Shown one piece after another: positions 50,715-57,263 of a stretch of 64,000 bases of DNA. Position 1 is the first letter of the stretch. Every line of letters starts with the position of its first letter. The position numbers were made by a program, and so were the translations under genes. The stretch comes from Streptomyces anulatus (GTDB lineage Bacteria; Actinomycetota; Actinomycetes; Streptomycetales; Streptomycetaceae). The stretch covers positions 124,001-188,000 of the forward strand of contig NZ_JOEZ01000002.1 in NCBI RefSeq assembly GCF_000721175.1, written 5' to 3'. The notes under the pieces are model-generated. The model saw only the letters and a program-made list of their open reading frames with translations. It had not been told where the DNA came from and did not search any database.

Positions 50715-50860
50715 CTGTTCAGTGGCGCGGAGACGTTCATTCCCGGTCTGGGACGACGGGCAGGCGGATGCCGCAGATCCGGCTGCGGCGCAGCCGCTCC
50801 GGGCCCGCCGGATTCTCTTGCCGTGCTCCGGGCGCCGGGCCGCGACGGCCCGGGGCGGGC

Positions 50861-51328
50861 TCAGCCGAGTGTGATCCATCCGTCCGGGATCCAGCCCTCC
50901 GCGTAGCCCTGGAGGAAGAGGTCGAGGTCGGCGATCGCCAGGTGCGTCACCTGTGCAGCGGCGTCGCCGTGCGGAAGCCACATCAGTTGCGCCCCGTCCG
51001 CCGGGGCGTGGAGGTCATCCGGCGCGGGGGCATGCGCGGTGAACAGGCGGCGTTCTGCCCGCTGTTGTGCCGCGTTGCCCGGCGCAACAGCGGGGATCCG
51101 GCCGGTGACCTTGCCGAAACGGAGCGCACCGGCAGGGGCCATCGCACCAGCGAGGCGGTCGGCCGCCTGCCGGTACGGTTCGCCCGCCCGGCGCCGGGCG
51201 GCGGGCAGGGCTGGCGGCCGGCCGCCAGCCGGCATGCCGGGACGGACCAGCGCGATGCGGTGGGCGGGGTCGAAGCAGGCCAGCAGGACGTCGCAGTCAC
51301 CGCACCCGGGCGGTGCATACATGCACAT
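50861..51328 (-). CDS. Unknown protein, possibly a degenerate NUDIX-type domain
   Basis: The 155-residue product starts at ATG 51328 or 51322; no good ribosome site is visible. It opens MCMYAPPGCGDCDVLLACFD with a Cys cluster, then a beta-rich segment (RIALVRPGMPAGGRPPAL) that recalls NUDIX proteins. The catalytic GX5EX7REUXEEXGU box is not present (AGEPYRQAADRLAGAM occupies its place). The C-terminus is a helical LAIADLDLFLQGYAEGWIPDG. It may be a NUDIX-fold protein without hydrolase activity. It follows an XRE regulator on the same strand. Confidence 0.5.
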   Translation of the reverse strand: MCMYAPPGCGDCDVLLACFDPAHRIALVRPGMPAGGRPPALPAARRRAGEPYRQAADRLAGAMAPAGALRFGKVTGRIPAVAPGNAAQQRAERRLFTAHAPAPDDLHAPADGAQLMWLPHGDAAAQVTHLAIADLDLFLQGYAEGWIPDGWITLG

Positions 51329-51416
51329 GACGTGAGCGTAGGGGCGGGCACGGTGTCGCGCGCGTCCAGGCGGGCAGGCGGGGGACGGGCCACCCTTTCA
51401 GGCGGCACAGGCGCCG

Positions 51417-51740
51417 TCAGTCGGCGGAGACGGAATGGGGCAGCGCGGCAAGGCCGGGCCAGATCTGGAAGCCCAGGGCGGCCTCCAGGCGGGCGAGGGT
51501 GCCGAGGTCGGGCAGCACCCTGCCGTTGACGACCCGGCTGATGGTGGAGTGCGTGATTCCCGTGACCTCGGCCAGCGTCCGCAGGCTCTGCCCGGTGGAG
51601 GCGAGGGCGCGTTCGATGTTGCGGGCGAGGGCCTGGCCGTAGTGGGCGCTGACAGGGGCGTCGGGGGCGAGAGCGGCGTGCGGCCAGATGCCTGAAGCGA
51701 CGTAGTCGCGAGGCACCTTGTCGTTACTGCTCCGGGGCAT
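51417..51740 (-). CDS. XRE-family helix-turn-helix regulator
   Basis: The 107-residue product (start ATG 51740) has a Cro/C1-type HTH in its second half: ALARNIERALASTGQSLRTLAEVTGITHSTISRVVNGRVLPDLGTLARLEAALG, in which the ITHSTISRVVNG helix would read DNA. The N-terminal 40 residues are unstructured. It probably regulates itself or the downstream unknown gene. GCATACAT-containing repeats at 51312, 51734 and 51815 are candidate binding sites. Confidence 0.85.
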   Translation of the reverse strand: MPRSSNDKVPRDYVASGIWPHAALAPDAPVSAHYGQALARNIERALASTGQSLRTLAEVTGITHSTISRVVNGRVLPDLGTLARLEAALGFQIWPGLAALPHSVSAD

Positions 51741-51814
51741 ACATGGATCATCCCACGCACCCATGTGCCGCCGGTCCTCGCTGCCGGACGCCGGGGCGCC
51801 CACTCTCATCGAGC

Positions 51815-51839
51815 GGTGCATACATACACCACATACACC
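51815..51839 (-). promoter_or_regulatory. Repeat cluster upstream of the XRE gene
   Basis: GGTGCATACATACACC, with inverted GGTG/CACC ends, is followed directly by a second ACATACACC. It lies 75-100 bases upstream of the XRE regulator's start, a common place for an autoregulatory operator. GCATACAT also occurs at 51312-51326 and 51734-51746. Confidence 0.4.
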
Positions 51840-52092
51840 ATTCGCGACAGCATGGCACTCACCCGCACCGACGCATCACCTCCGTCGCACCTTTGAGCGG
51901 CCACCGGGCGCCGCCAAGCCCCCGCGCCGGGCCGCGGATGAGGGGATGACCCCGGCCCCTTTCTGCCTTGCGGGGTCATTTCACTCCTGTGCGCCCCCTC
52001 CCGTTCTGCACGCAGGTCACTGACGCTGGGTAACTGAGGTCTCGGAAAGAAAGCGCAGGCCAAGGAGTGTGGGATGTGCGGGGTATCACTGA
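51840..52092. other. Intergenic stretch, partly AT-richer
   Basis: About 250 bases between the divergent XRE gene and the next small open frame. An AAGGAG followed by ATG at 52074 opens an 11-codon leader-like frame that overlaps the next candidate gene. No other gene was seen. Confidence 0.4.
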
Positions 52093-52242
52093 ATGCCGAT
52101 GACTGAGTTCCTCCTTTCGGATTCCGTTCGAATTCATCCCCCTCTTTTCTCTGCGGCTGTGGCGGGGGTATTTCAGGAGAAGCCCTACCGGGCTGAGGTG
52201 TTGCTGGATACGCTCATTGCGGATTCCGGATCTGGGAATTGA
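52093..52242 (+). CDS. Candidate small gene, 49 residues
   Basis: From ATG 52093 (or 52099) to TGA 52242 the frame encodes MPMTEFLLSDSVRIHPPLFS, then AAVAGVFQEKPYRAEVLLDT and LIADSGSGN. The composition is protein-like and far less Arg/Pro-rich than local shadow frames, and the stretch is AT-richer than its surroundings. A mini-frame from ATG 52074 with a good AAGGAG site ends inside it, which could allow coupled translation. The next gene starts 15 bases later behind GGGGAGG. No family was recognised. Confidence 0.35.
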   Translation: MPMTEFLLSDSVRIHPPLFSAAVAGVFQEKPYRAEVLLDTLIADSGSGN

Positions 52243-52257
52243 GGGGAGGTTTCTTTC

Positions 52258-52758
52258 GTGCAGTCACGTGGAGCGCGGGCCGTCCTGACCGAACTGAGGT
52301 CGCTGGCGTCCGATGACCAGGAGCGGCTTGCTGCGGCGAAGGACCGCCTCGCCCGGGCCCAGGAGGAGATGGCGGCGGCGCAGAGCGGGTTCGACTCCGC
52401 TAGCACGCGGGCGGAGGTGTCCCAGCGGGTGACACACGGCGCCGAAGAACTGCTGCCCGACGCCGCGCAGATGCCCGATGACGTGCCGGAACCACCCTCC
52501 GCCCCGGATGCTGAGCAAGCCCCGGACTCGGGCCGGACGCGGCCGACGCTCGCCCAGGAGATCCTCGCCTTCGTGCGCGGCCAGGAGCGCGGCGTGCAGA
52601 GGTGGGAGATCGCGGCGCACCTGAGCGCCGTACGCCCGGACATCAAGCTCAGCGGGCTGGGCCCGGAACTGACCGAACTGGTACGGACGGGAGCACTGGC
52701 CAGGGTCGTACGCGGTGTGTACGGAATCCCGCCGGGCGCCGAGGGCGGTGATACATAG
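52258..52758 (+). CDS. Coiled-coil plus winged-helix-like unknown protein
   Basis: The 166-residue product starts at GTG 52258 behind GGGGAGG. The first 60 residues form a coiled coil (LTELRSLASDDQERLAAAKD, then RLARAQEEMAAAQSG). A Pro/Glu/Asp-rich linker follows, and the last 65 residues look like a winged helix (LAQEILAFVRGQERGVQRWE, IAAHLSAVRPDIKL, LVRTGALARVVRGVYGIP). DNA binding is likely; the target is unknown. Confidence 0.65.
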   Translation: MQSRGARAVLTELRSLASDDQERLAAAKDRLARAQEEMAAAQSGFDSASTRAEVSQRVTHGAEELLPDAAQMPDDVPEPPSAPDAEQAPDSGRTRPTLAQEILAFVRGQERGVQRWEIAAHLSAVRPDIKLSGLGPELTELVRTGALARVVRGVYGIPPGAEGGDT

Positions 52759-52800
52759 CGGACGCCATATCCAACACAGCACGTTAGAGGTACACGCGCA

Positions 52801-52830
52801 AGTGCCGCCGAGGCCTAGTTCGGCGGCACT
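52801..52830 (+). terminator. Perfect 11-bp hairpin
   Basis: AGTGCCGCCGA and TCGGCGGCACT form a perfect stem with an 8-base loop, 43 bases after the stop of the coiled-coil gene. Confidence 0.8.
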
Positions 52831-52948
52831 GGGGCGCGCAGTTTTCTGGGCTCACGCACGCATCGCCGTCATTCTATGCGCCTTTCGGCGTGCGCGCGAG
52901 AGCCCGGAGAAAATTCGGCCCGCCCTTGGGCCGGGAAATGGGCTCACC

Positions 52949-53794
52949 GTGTCTATCTTTTCGCATCCGAATTCCAGTACGCCCTGGCACGCGGGCAGGG
53001 GGGCACCCGGCCGGCAGGACGGGCAGCCGGACGCGGGCGCCGCGCCACCGCGCCGGACGCTGCCCAGCGGCCGCTCCAGTCCTGCCCAGCAGATCAACAT
53101 CATTCTCGGGCTCGCCTTCCTGACCGAGCACACAGACGACGTGCAGCGCAGCCGGCTCGCGCAGCACGCCGGAAACAGCCCCGCCACCGTCGGCGACTGC
53201 ATGAGCTTCCTGTCGGACGTGGGGCTGGTGCGGGCCGCGCGCGGCCGGTACGCGGTCACCGACCACGGGCGGGCGTTCGCCCAGCTGTGGCCCAAGGACT
53301 CCGCCCGGGCGCGGCTGGTGCTGCGCCCTCTGCTCCAAGCGCACTGGTCCGGCGAAGCGGCAACCCGACTGCTGGCCGACGGCCCCCTGCCGCAGGAGCA
53401 GTTGGCGAAGCGGCTGCGCGCGGGCCTGCCTGGGGTGCCGCTGCGCGGCATGTACCTGGTGGAGTGGCTCGTGATCGGCCTGGTTCTGGTCCGCGACGAA
53501 CAACTGCGCATCCACCTCGCGCCCCCCGACGGCGTGCCGCCCGCGGCCGCTCCCGGCTCCGGGCCAGGCAAGGACACGACGCAGGAAGCGAAGGCGGAGC
53601 CACCAGTGCCACCGCAGCCGGACGAGCGCCAACAGGAGCGGGAGCCGGGTGAGGATCTGGCCGAAGGCGCCGCGGGCACCGCCCTGCTCGGGCTGACCCG
53701 ACAGGAAGTGCAGGCCCTGCCCGACGCCCGGTACGCGGCCTTCCTCGAAGGCGTCCTGCTCAGCCTGCGCGGCGCCCTCGCACCACCCTCCTGA
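52949..53794 (+). CDS. Winged-helix-like unknown protein
   Basis: The frame is open from 52715, but the terminator at 52801 makes a start after it likely. GTG 52949 is a tentative choice without a strong ribosome site. From residue about 45 there is a MarR/IclR-like helical region (INIILGLAFLTEHTDDVQRS, LAQHAGNSPATVGDCMSFLS, DVGLVRAARGRYAVTDHGRA), typical of a winged helix. A second helical domain follows (LLQAHWSGEAATRLLADGPL), then a Pro/Glu-rich linker and a short C-terminal helix. It is probably a DNA-binding regulator. A strong terminator follows. Confidence 0.6.
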   Translation: MSIFSHPNSSTPWHAGRGAPGRQDGQPDAGAAPPRRTLPSGRSSPAQQINIILGLAFLTEHTDDVQRSRLAQHAGNSPATVGDCMSFLSDVGLVRAARGRYAVTDHGRAFAQLWPKDSARARLVLRPLLQAHWSGEAATRLLADGPLPQEQLAKRLRAGLPGVPLRGMYLVEWLVIGLVLVRDEQLRIHLAPPDGVPPAAAPGSGPGKDTTQEAKAEPPVPPQPDERQQEREPGEDLAEGAAGTALLGLTRQEVQALPDARYAAFLEGVLLSLRGALAPPS

Positions 53795-53818
53795 CAGCCG
53801 GCGCCACCCGGCAACAGC

Positions 53819-53854
53819 GGTGCGCCGTCCCGGCGTTGGCCGGGACGGCGCACC
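53819..53854 (+). terminator. Perfect 16-bp hairpin terminator
   Basis: GGTGCGCCGTCCCGGC and GCCGGGACGGCGCACC pair perfectly around a GTTG loop, 24 bases after the stop of the winged-helix-like gene. It is the strongest hairpin in the window. Confidence 0.9.
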
Positions 53855-53901
53855 CGGGGGTGGCGGCTGGTGTCCGCGTATGGCTTCTGGACCCGCACGC
53901 G

Positions 53902-53926
53902 GAGGGTTCAATCCCCTCGCCATCCA
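53902..53926 (+). repeat. tRNA 3'-end-like fragment (possible attachment-site remnant)
   Basis: GAGGG-TTCAATC-CCCTC is a perfect T-arm (5-bp stem, 7-base TTC loop). It is followed by GCCATCC-A, which looks like the 3' acceptor strand and discriminator base. No matching GGATGGC 5' strand or anticodon arm precedes it, so this is not a complete tRNA gene. Integrative elements commonly carry tRNA 3' ends as attachment sites, and a recombinase-like gene lies just downstream. Confidence 0.5.
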
Positions 53927-54131
53927 CCCCGCACCGGCCAGCATGACATCCGGCAGCCGAAGGGAACCAGCGCCCATGCCCAACACCCCGCTGCGCCCAG
54001 CACGCTGAGCGAACGTCAGGGCGGACACCGAACGGACGAGCCGTTCACTACTTCGGCGCCCTCGCGTTGCGGGCGCTCGCAACCCTCCCCACCGTGGTGC
54101 ATGTTCGCACCGCTCGTGTGGAGGTGGAAGC

Positions 54132-54242
54132 ATGCCCGACATCCCAGACCCGCCCGCCCCGCCGCCGGCTGGGCCCGCCCCGCCGCCGGCTGGGCCCGGC
54201 CCGATGGCCGCACCGACGGCGAGCGTCGGTCATGGCAGGTGA
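54132..54242 (+). CDS. Candidate 36-residue Pro/Ala-rich peptide upstream of the integrase-like gene
   Basis: ATG 54132 is preceded by GGAGGTGGAAGC, a good ribosome site. The frame encodes MPDIPDPPAPPPAGPAPPPA and then GPGPMAAPTASVGHGR, and stops at 54242, overlapping the next gene's ATG at 54232 by 11 bases. The product is built on a tandem 21-base repeat (PAPPPAG). It could be a leader that couples translation to the integrase-like gene, or an N-terminal remnant. Confidence 0.35.
   Translation: MPDIPDPPAPPPAGPAPPPAGPGPMAAPTASVGHGR
54155..54196 (+). repeat. Tandem 21-bp repeat, two copies
   Basis: Two perfect adjacent copies (54155-54175 and 54176-54196) begin CGCCCCGCCGCCGG and end CTGGGCC. 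They lie directly upstream of the integrase-like gene. Copy number may vary between strains. Confidence 0.85.
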
Positions 54243-55188
54243 GATCACCCTCACGGCCGCCATCAGCCAGGTCCTGACGGCCTGGCAGGACCTGGCCGCC
54301 CGAGGCGAGATGTCCAGGCAGACCCTCGGCCGGTTCGGCCAACTCCTCAACCGTTTCGAGGGGTTCGCCACCGTGCGCGGCGCCCCGCTGCTCTGCGACC
54401 TCGATACGGCCCTGGCCACACAGTTCGTCGACGCGCACGGCCGCACCCGCCACGGGCACATCGCACCGGCCTCGCTGTCCACCCGGCACCTGCGCCGCAG
54501 CGTGCTGCGGATGTGCTTCACCACCGCCCGCCGGCTCGGCCTGACGGACACCGACCCCACCCGGGACATCGACCTGCCGGCGCGCACCGTCGGCGAGACC
54601 CGCCCCCTGGACGAGGCCGAGACGGTCGAACTGCGCCTGGCAGCGGAGTTCACCGACCGCCCCACCCGCCACGCCGCCGCCGCGGCATTGGCCCTGGCGG
54701 GCGGCTTCAGCGGCGAGATCGGCCACATCACCCCCTCAGACCTCGACCTCACCACGGCCCGGGTGTGGATACACGGCTCGACCAAGACCCGACCCCGCTG
54801 GTGCCCGCTCGACGCCTGGGGCCTCCAGGTCCTGGCCGCCCGCACCCACCACATCCAGGCCACCGCACCACCCGGCCAGGACCTCCGCCGCCTGCGGCTG
54901 GCCGTGTCGTCCCGCAACGGCACCGACGAACAGATCCAGGCCCGCGTCTGCGTCGCCCTGCGCGACCTGATCAACCGCATCGGCCTCGGCGCCGACCCGG
55001 CCGTCCGCCCCGCCTCCATCACCGCGTACGCGGGCTGGGAGACCTTCACCCGCACCCACCGCATCGAAGCCGCCGCCCGCCACCTCGGCATGACCTCCCT
55101 CGACAGCACTGCCACCCTCATCGGCCACGACTGGCAGCACACCACCGACCCGGACACCGCACCGAACGGAGACATCCCCGATGCCTGA
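54232..55188 (+). CDS. Tyrosine-recombinase-like protein lacking catalytic residues
   Basis: The 318-residue product resembles a phage-type integrase in layout. There is an N-terminal SAM-like/core-binding helical domain (QVLTAWQDLAARGEMSRQTL, LNRFEGFATVRG, LSTRHLRRSVLRMCFTTARR) followed by a C-terminal domain with LALAGGFSGEIGHITPSDLDL. Where active enzymes have the catalytic Arg (GLRxGE) this has GGFSGE. The HxLR region is replaced by ITAYAGWETFTRTHR, and the LGH plus final Tyr by LGMTSLDSTATLIGHDW, with no Tyr. It is therefore probably an inactive, DNA-binding relative. ATG 54232 is tentative. Its stop overlaps the next gene by eight bases. Confidence 0.65.
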   Translation: MAGEITLTAAISQVLTAWQDLAARGEMSRQTLGRFGQLLNRFEGFATVRGAPLLCDLDTALATQFVDAHGRTRHGHIAPASLSTRHLRRSVLRMCFTTARRLGLTDTDPTRDIDLPARTVGETRPLDEAETVELRLAAEFTDRPTRHAAAAALALAGGFSGEIGHITPSDLDLTTARVWIHGSTKTRPRWCPLDAWGLQVLAARTHHIQATAPPGQDLRRLRLAVSSRNGTDEQIQARVCVALRDLINRIGLGADPAVRPASITAYAGWETFTRTHRIEAAARHLGMTSLDSTATLIGHDWQHTTDPDTAPNGDIPDA

Positions 55189-56746
55189 CGACCTCTTCGG
55201 CGACCGCGTACCGCGCACCCAGCGCAAGAAGACCGCCCGCCGCGCCTGCGAATCCGACCTGCGCACCACCTCCCGCCGCGTCAAGGACGTAGCACGCTTC
55301 GAAGACCTCTACCGCCTCGCCGCCATCCTCGAACACGAGCCCGGACCGCGCCGCGGCCGACCGCCCGAGTACCCGCCCTACGTCTACGTCCTCTTCCTCG
55401 CACTACGCGGGATCCACGGCTCCGCCCGCTACTGCGCCGGCGACCTGCAGGACACGACCGTCTGGAAGAAGATCCGCAAAGGCGTCGCTCACCACCTGGG
55501 CAAGGACGAGGCCAAGCGCCTGCCCAGGACCGGCCCTTCCCGCCACCAGTGGCAGCACGCCCAGCGCAAACTCCTCGTCCCCCGCCTGGAAGAACTCAAC
55601 GCCACCTTCAGCGACCTCGCCCTCGCCCAGGCCCTGCGCCAGGGCCTGCTGCCCGGCGACGAGCGGCGCTGCTGGAGCGGCCCGCAGCGCCACCAGCTCA
55701 TCGCCGGCGACGGCACCGTCGCCAAATCCCCCACCCTGTCCACCCAGCCCTACAGCGTCGATACGACCACCGGCGAGATCCGCCGCCACCGCGTCGACCC
55801 CGCCTCCTCCTGGCAGAAGGAAGGCGGCGCCGACCGCACCGGCACCACCCCGGACCGGACACCCGCGAACGAGGCCCCCGACCCGAACACGGAGGACAAC
55901 GAGAACGACGGAGCGATGGTGCTGGGCACCAAGTTCGTGGTCTTCTCCACCCGCCACCGCGGCTACTTCCGCCGCGTCTTCCTCAACTACGCCCACGTCC
56001 CCCACCATCAAGAAGGCGGCGAAGCCGCCGTCGCCCTCGACCTGGCCTGCACCATCCTGGACGCCGCCGACGGCTGCATGGGCGTCCTCTACGACGGCGC
56101 CTTCCGCGGCATGCACCGCGACGTCATCGCCCGCCGCGGCCGCCTGCTGATCAACAAACAGCACAAAGGCACCAAGCCCCGCTACATCCGCACCCTCAGC
56201 TACGGCCGCTGCCGCCACGAACTGTGGTCCTCAGGCGGCCGCGTCCACGAACGCGCCTACCTCGACAACGGCACCAGCACCCTCATCCCCCTGCCCGTCC
56301 GTAAACTCGAACGCCGCGCCAGCACCCACACCCACCGCTGGTACCACCTGCTCACCGTCCTCTGCCCCCGCGGCCCCCACGAACACCGCGAACCCGTCGG
56401 CGTCACCACCACCCCCGGCGAACGCGACGAAGGACAAAGCGACACCGAAACAGGCTTCCACCGCGCCGAGCACCTCCTGCAGATCCCCGACAACACCGCC
56501 GTCCACCAAACCCTCTACGGCGGCCGCGAAGACACCGAAGCCGGCTTCTCCCAGTTCGACCGCTCCCTATGGAACCGCCGCATGATCGCCTTCGGCGCCG
56601 AAGCCCAGAGCCTCGTCGTCCTCGGCTTCCTCCTCGCCCAGAACGCCACCAGCGCCGCCCGCTACAAAGAAGACCCCACCTACACCGACGCAGACACAGA
56701 GACCACCGGCCCCAGTGACGACAGCGACAAGCCCCGCCGGTCATGA
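55181..56746 (+). CDS. DDE-transposase/nuclease-like protein coupled to the integrase-like gene
   Basis: The 521-residue product shows a plausible RNase-H-fold DDE triad: Asp177 in HQLIAGDGTVAKSP, Asp305 in MGVLYDGAFRGMH and Glu453 in REDTEAGFSQFDRSLWNRR, with the last in the E-x6-R/K context of transposases and followed by a hydrophobic helix (SLVVLGFLLAQNATSA). The N-terminal part has a GRPPEYPPYVYVLFLALRGI motif, also seen in transposase N-termini. I could not name the family. It overlaps the upstream gene (ATGCCTGA), so both are made together. Terminal inverted repeats were not identified by eye. It could be a transposase or a domesticated nuclease. Confidence 0.6.
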   Translation: MPDDLFGDRVPRTQRKKTARRACESDLRTTSRRVKDVARFEDLYRLAAILEHEPGPRRGRPPEYPPYVYVLFLALRGIHGSARYCAGDLQDTTVWKKIRKGVAHHLGKDEAKRLPRTGPSRHQWQHAQRKLLVPRLEELNATFSDLALAQALRQGLLPGDERRCWSGPQRHQLIAGDGTVAKSPTLSTQPYSVDTTTGEIRRHRVDPASSWQKEGGADRTGTTPDRTPANEAPDPNTEDNENDGAMVLGTKFVVFSTRHRGYFRRVFLNYAHVPHHQEGGEAAVALDLACTILDAADGCMGVLYDGAFRGMHRDVIARRGRLLINKQHKGTKPRYIRTLSYGRCRHELWSSGGRVHERAYLDNGTSTLIPLPVRKLERRASTHTHRWYHLLTVLCPRGPHEHREPVGVTTTPGERDEGQSDTETGFHRAEHLLQIPDNTAVHQTLYGGREDTEAGFSQFDRSLWNRRMIAFGAEAQSLVVLGFLLAQNATSAARYKEDPTYTDADTETTGPSDDSDKPRRS

Positions 56747-56803
56747 ACCCAGCTGAGGCATCAGCCCCAGCCCACCACCCCACCCCGATCCGCTACCCTG
56801 TCA

Positions 56804-56828
56804 GGGACCGCCACCCAGTGGCGGTCCC
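56804..56828 (+). terminator. Perfect 11-bp hairpin terminator
   Basis: GGGACCGCCAC and GTGGCGGTCCC pair perfectly around CCA, 57 bases after the DDE-like gene. It separates that gene from the tRNA. Confidence 0.85.
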
Positions 56829-56892
56829 CACCCTTGTCGAGACGCGGCGAATAGTCACTGAGAGTATTCAGCCACGTTTTCCGCAAGGCCCG

Positions 56893-56965
56893 GCCTTCGT
56901 AGCTCAGGGGATAGAGCACCGCTCTCCTAAAGCGGGTGTCGCAGGTTCGAATCCTGCCGGGGGCA
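56893..56965 (+). tRNA. tRNA-Arg, anticodon CCU
   Basis: A complete cloverleaf can be drawn. The acceptor is GCCTTCG / CGGGGGC with G-U pairs, the D-arm GCTC...GAGC and the anticodon arm CCGCT-CTCCTAA-AGCGG with anticodon CCT at 56926-56928. The variable loop is GTGTC, the T-arm GCAGG-TTCGAAT-CCTGC and the discriminator A at 56965. CCA is not encoded. It reads AGG codons. tRNA-Arg genes are frequent integration targets, and recombinase-like genes lie immediately upstream. Confidence 0.96.
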
Positions 56966-56992
56966 CAACGCGTTACCGCGCTGGCCTGGGGT

Positions 56993-57253
56993 TCATCCCC
57001 CAGGGAGGGCTCCTATTCGGCCTCGGACTCCTCGTCCGGGGCCGTTTGCGTGAGCCAGCGCACCGTCAGACCCGTAGGGGTTGCGTGCGACGCCCGCCGC
57101 CTTCGCCGCGTCGATGACCGCGGCGTGCCGCTTTCCGATGCCATGGTGGGCTTCGATGTGCGCCAGGGCCTCGGCCCACCGCCCCTCGGTGGTGAGGAAA
57201 CGGAGCCCGGCTTCGGCTCCGGACCGGTCGCGGTACCGATCTGGATCTGCCAC
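56993..57253 (-). CDS. Small unknown protein downstream of the DUF262 gene
   Basis: The 86-residue frame starts at GTG 57253, ten bases after the stop of the GmrSD-like gene, with GGAG directly abutting the start. The translation has a protein-like helical core (AEAGLRFLTTEGRWAEALAH, IEAHHGIGKRHAAVIDAAKA) and a basic Gly-rich tail. No family was recognised. Placement suggests it is a second gene of the restriction locus, but the start and its reality are uncertain. Confidence 0.4.
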   Translation of the reverse strand: MADPDRYRDRSGAEAGLRFLTTEGRWAEALAHIEAHHGIGKRHAAVIDAAKAAGVARNPYGSDGALAHANGPGRGVRGRIGALPGG

Positions 57254-57263
57254 CTCCAGTTGC

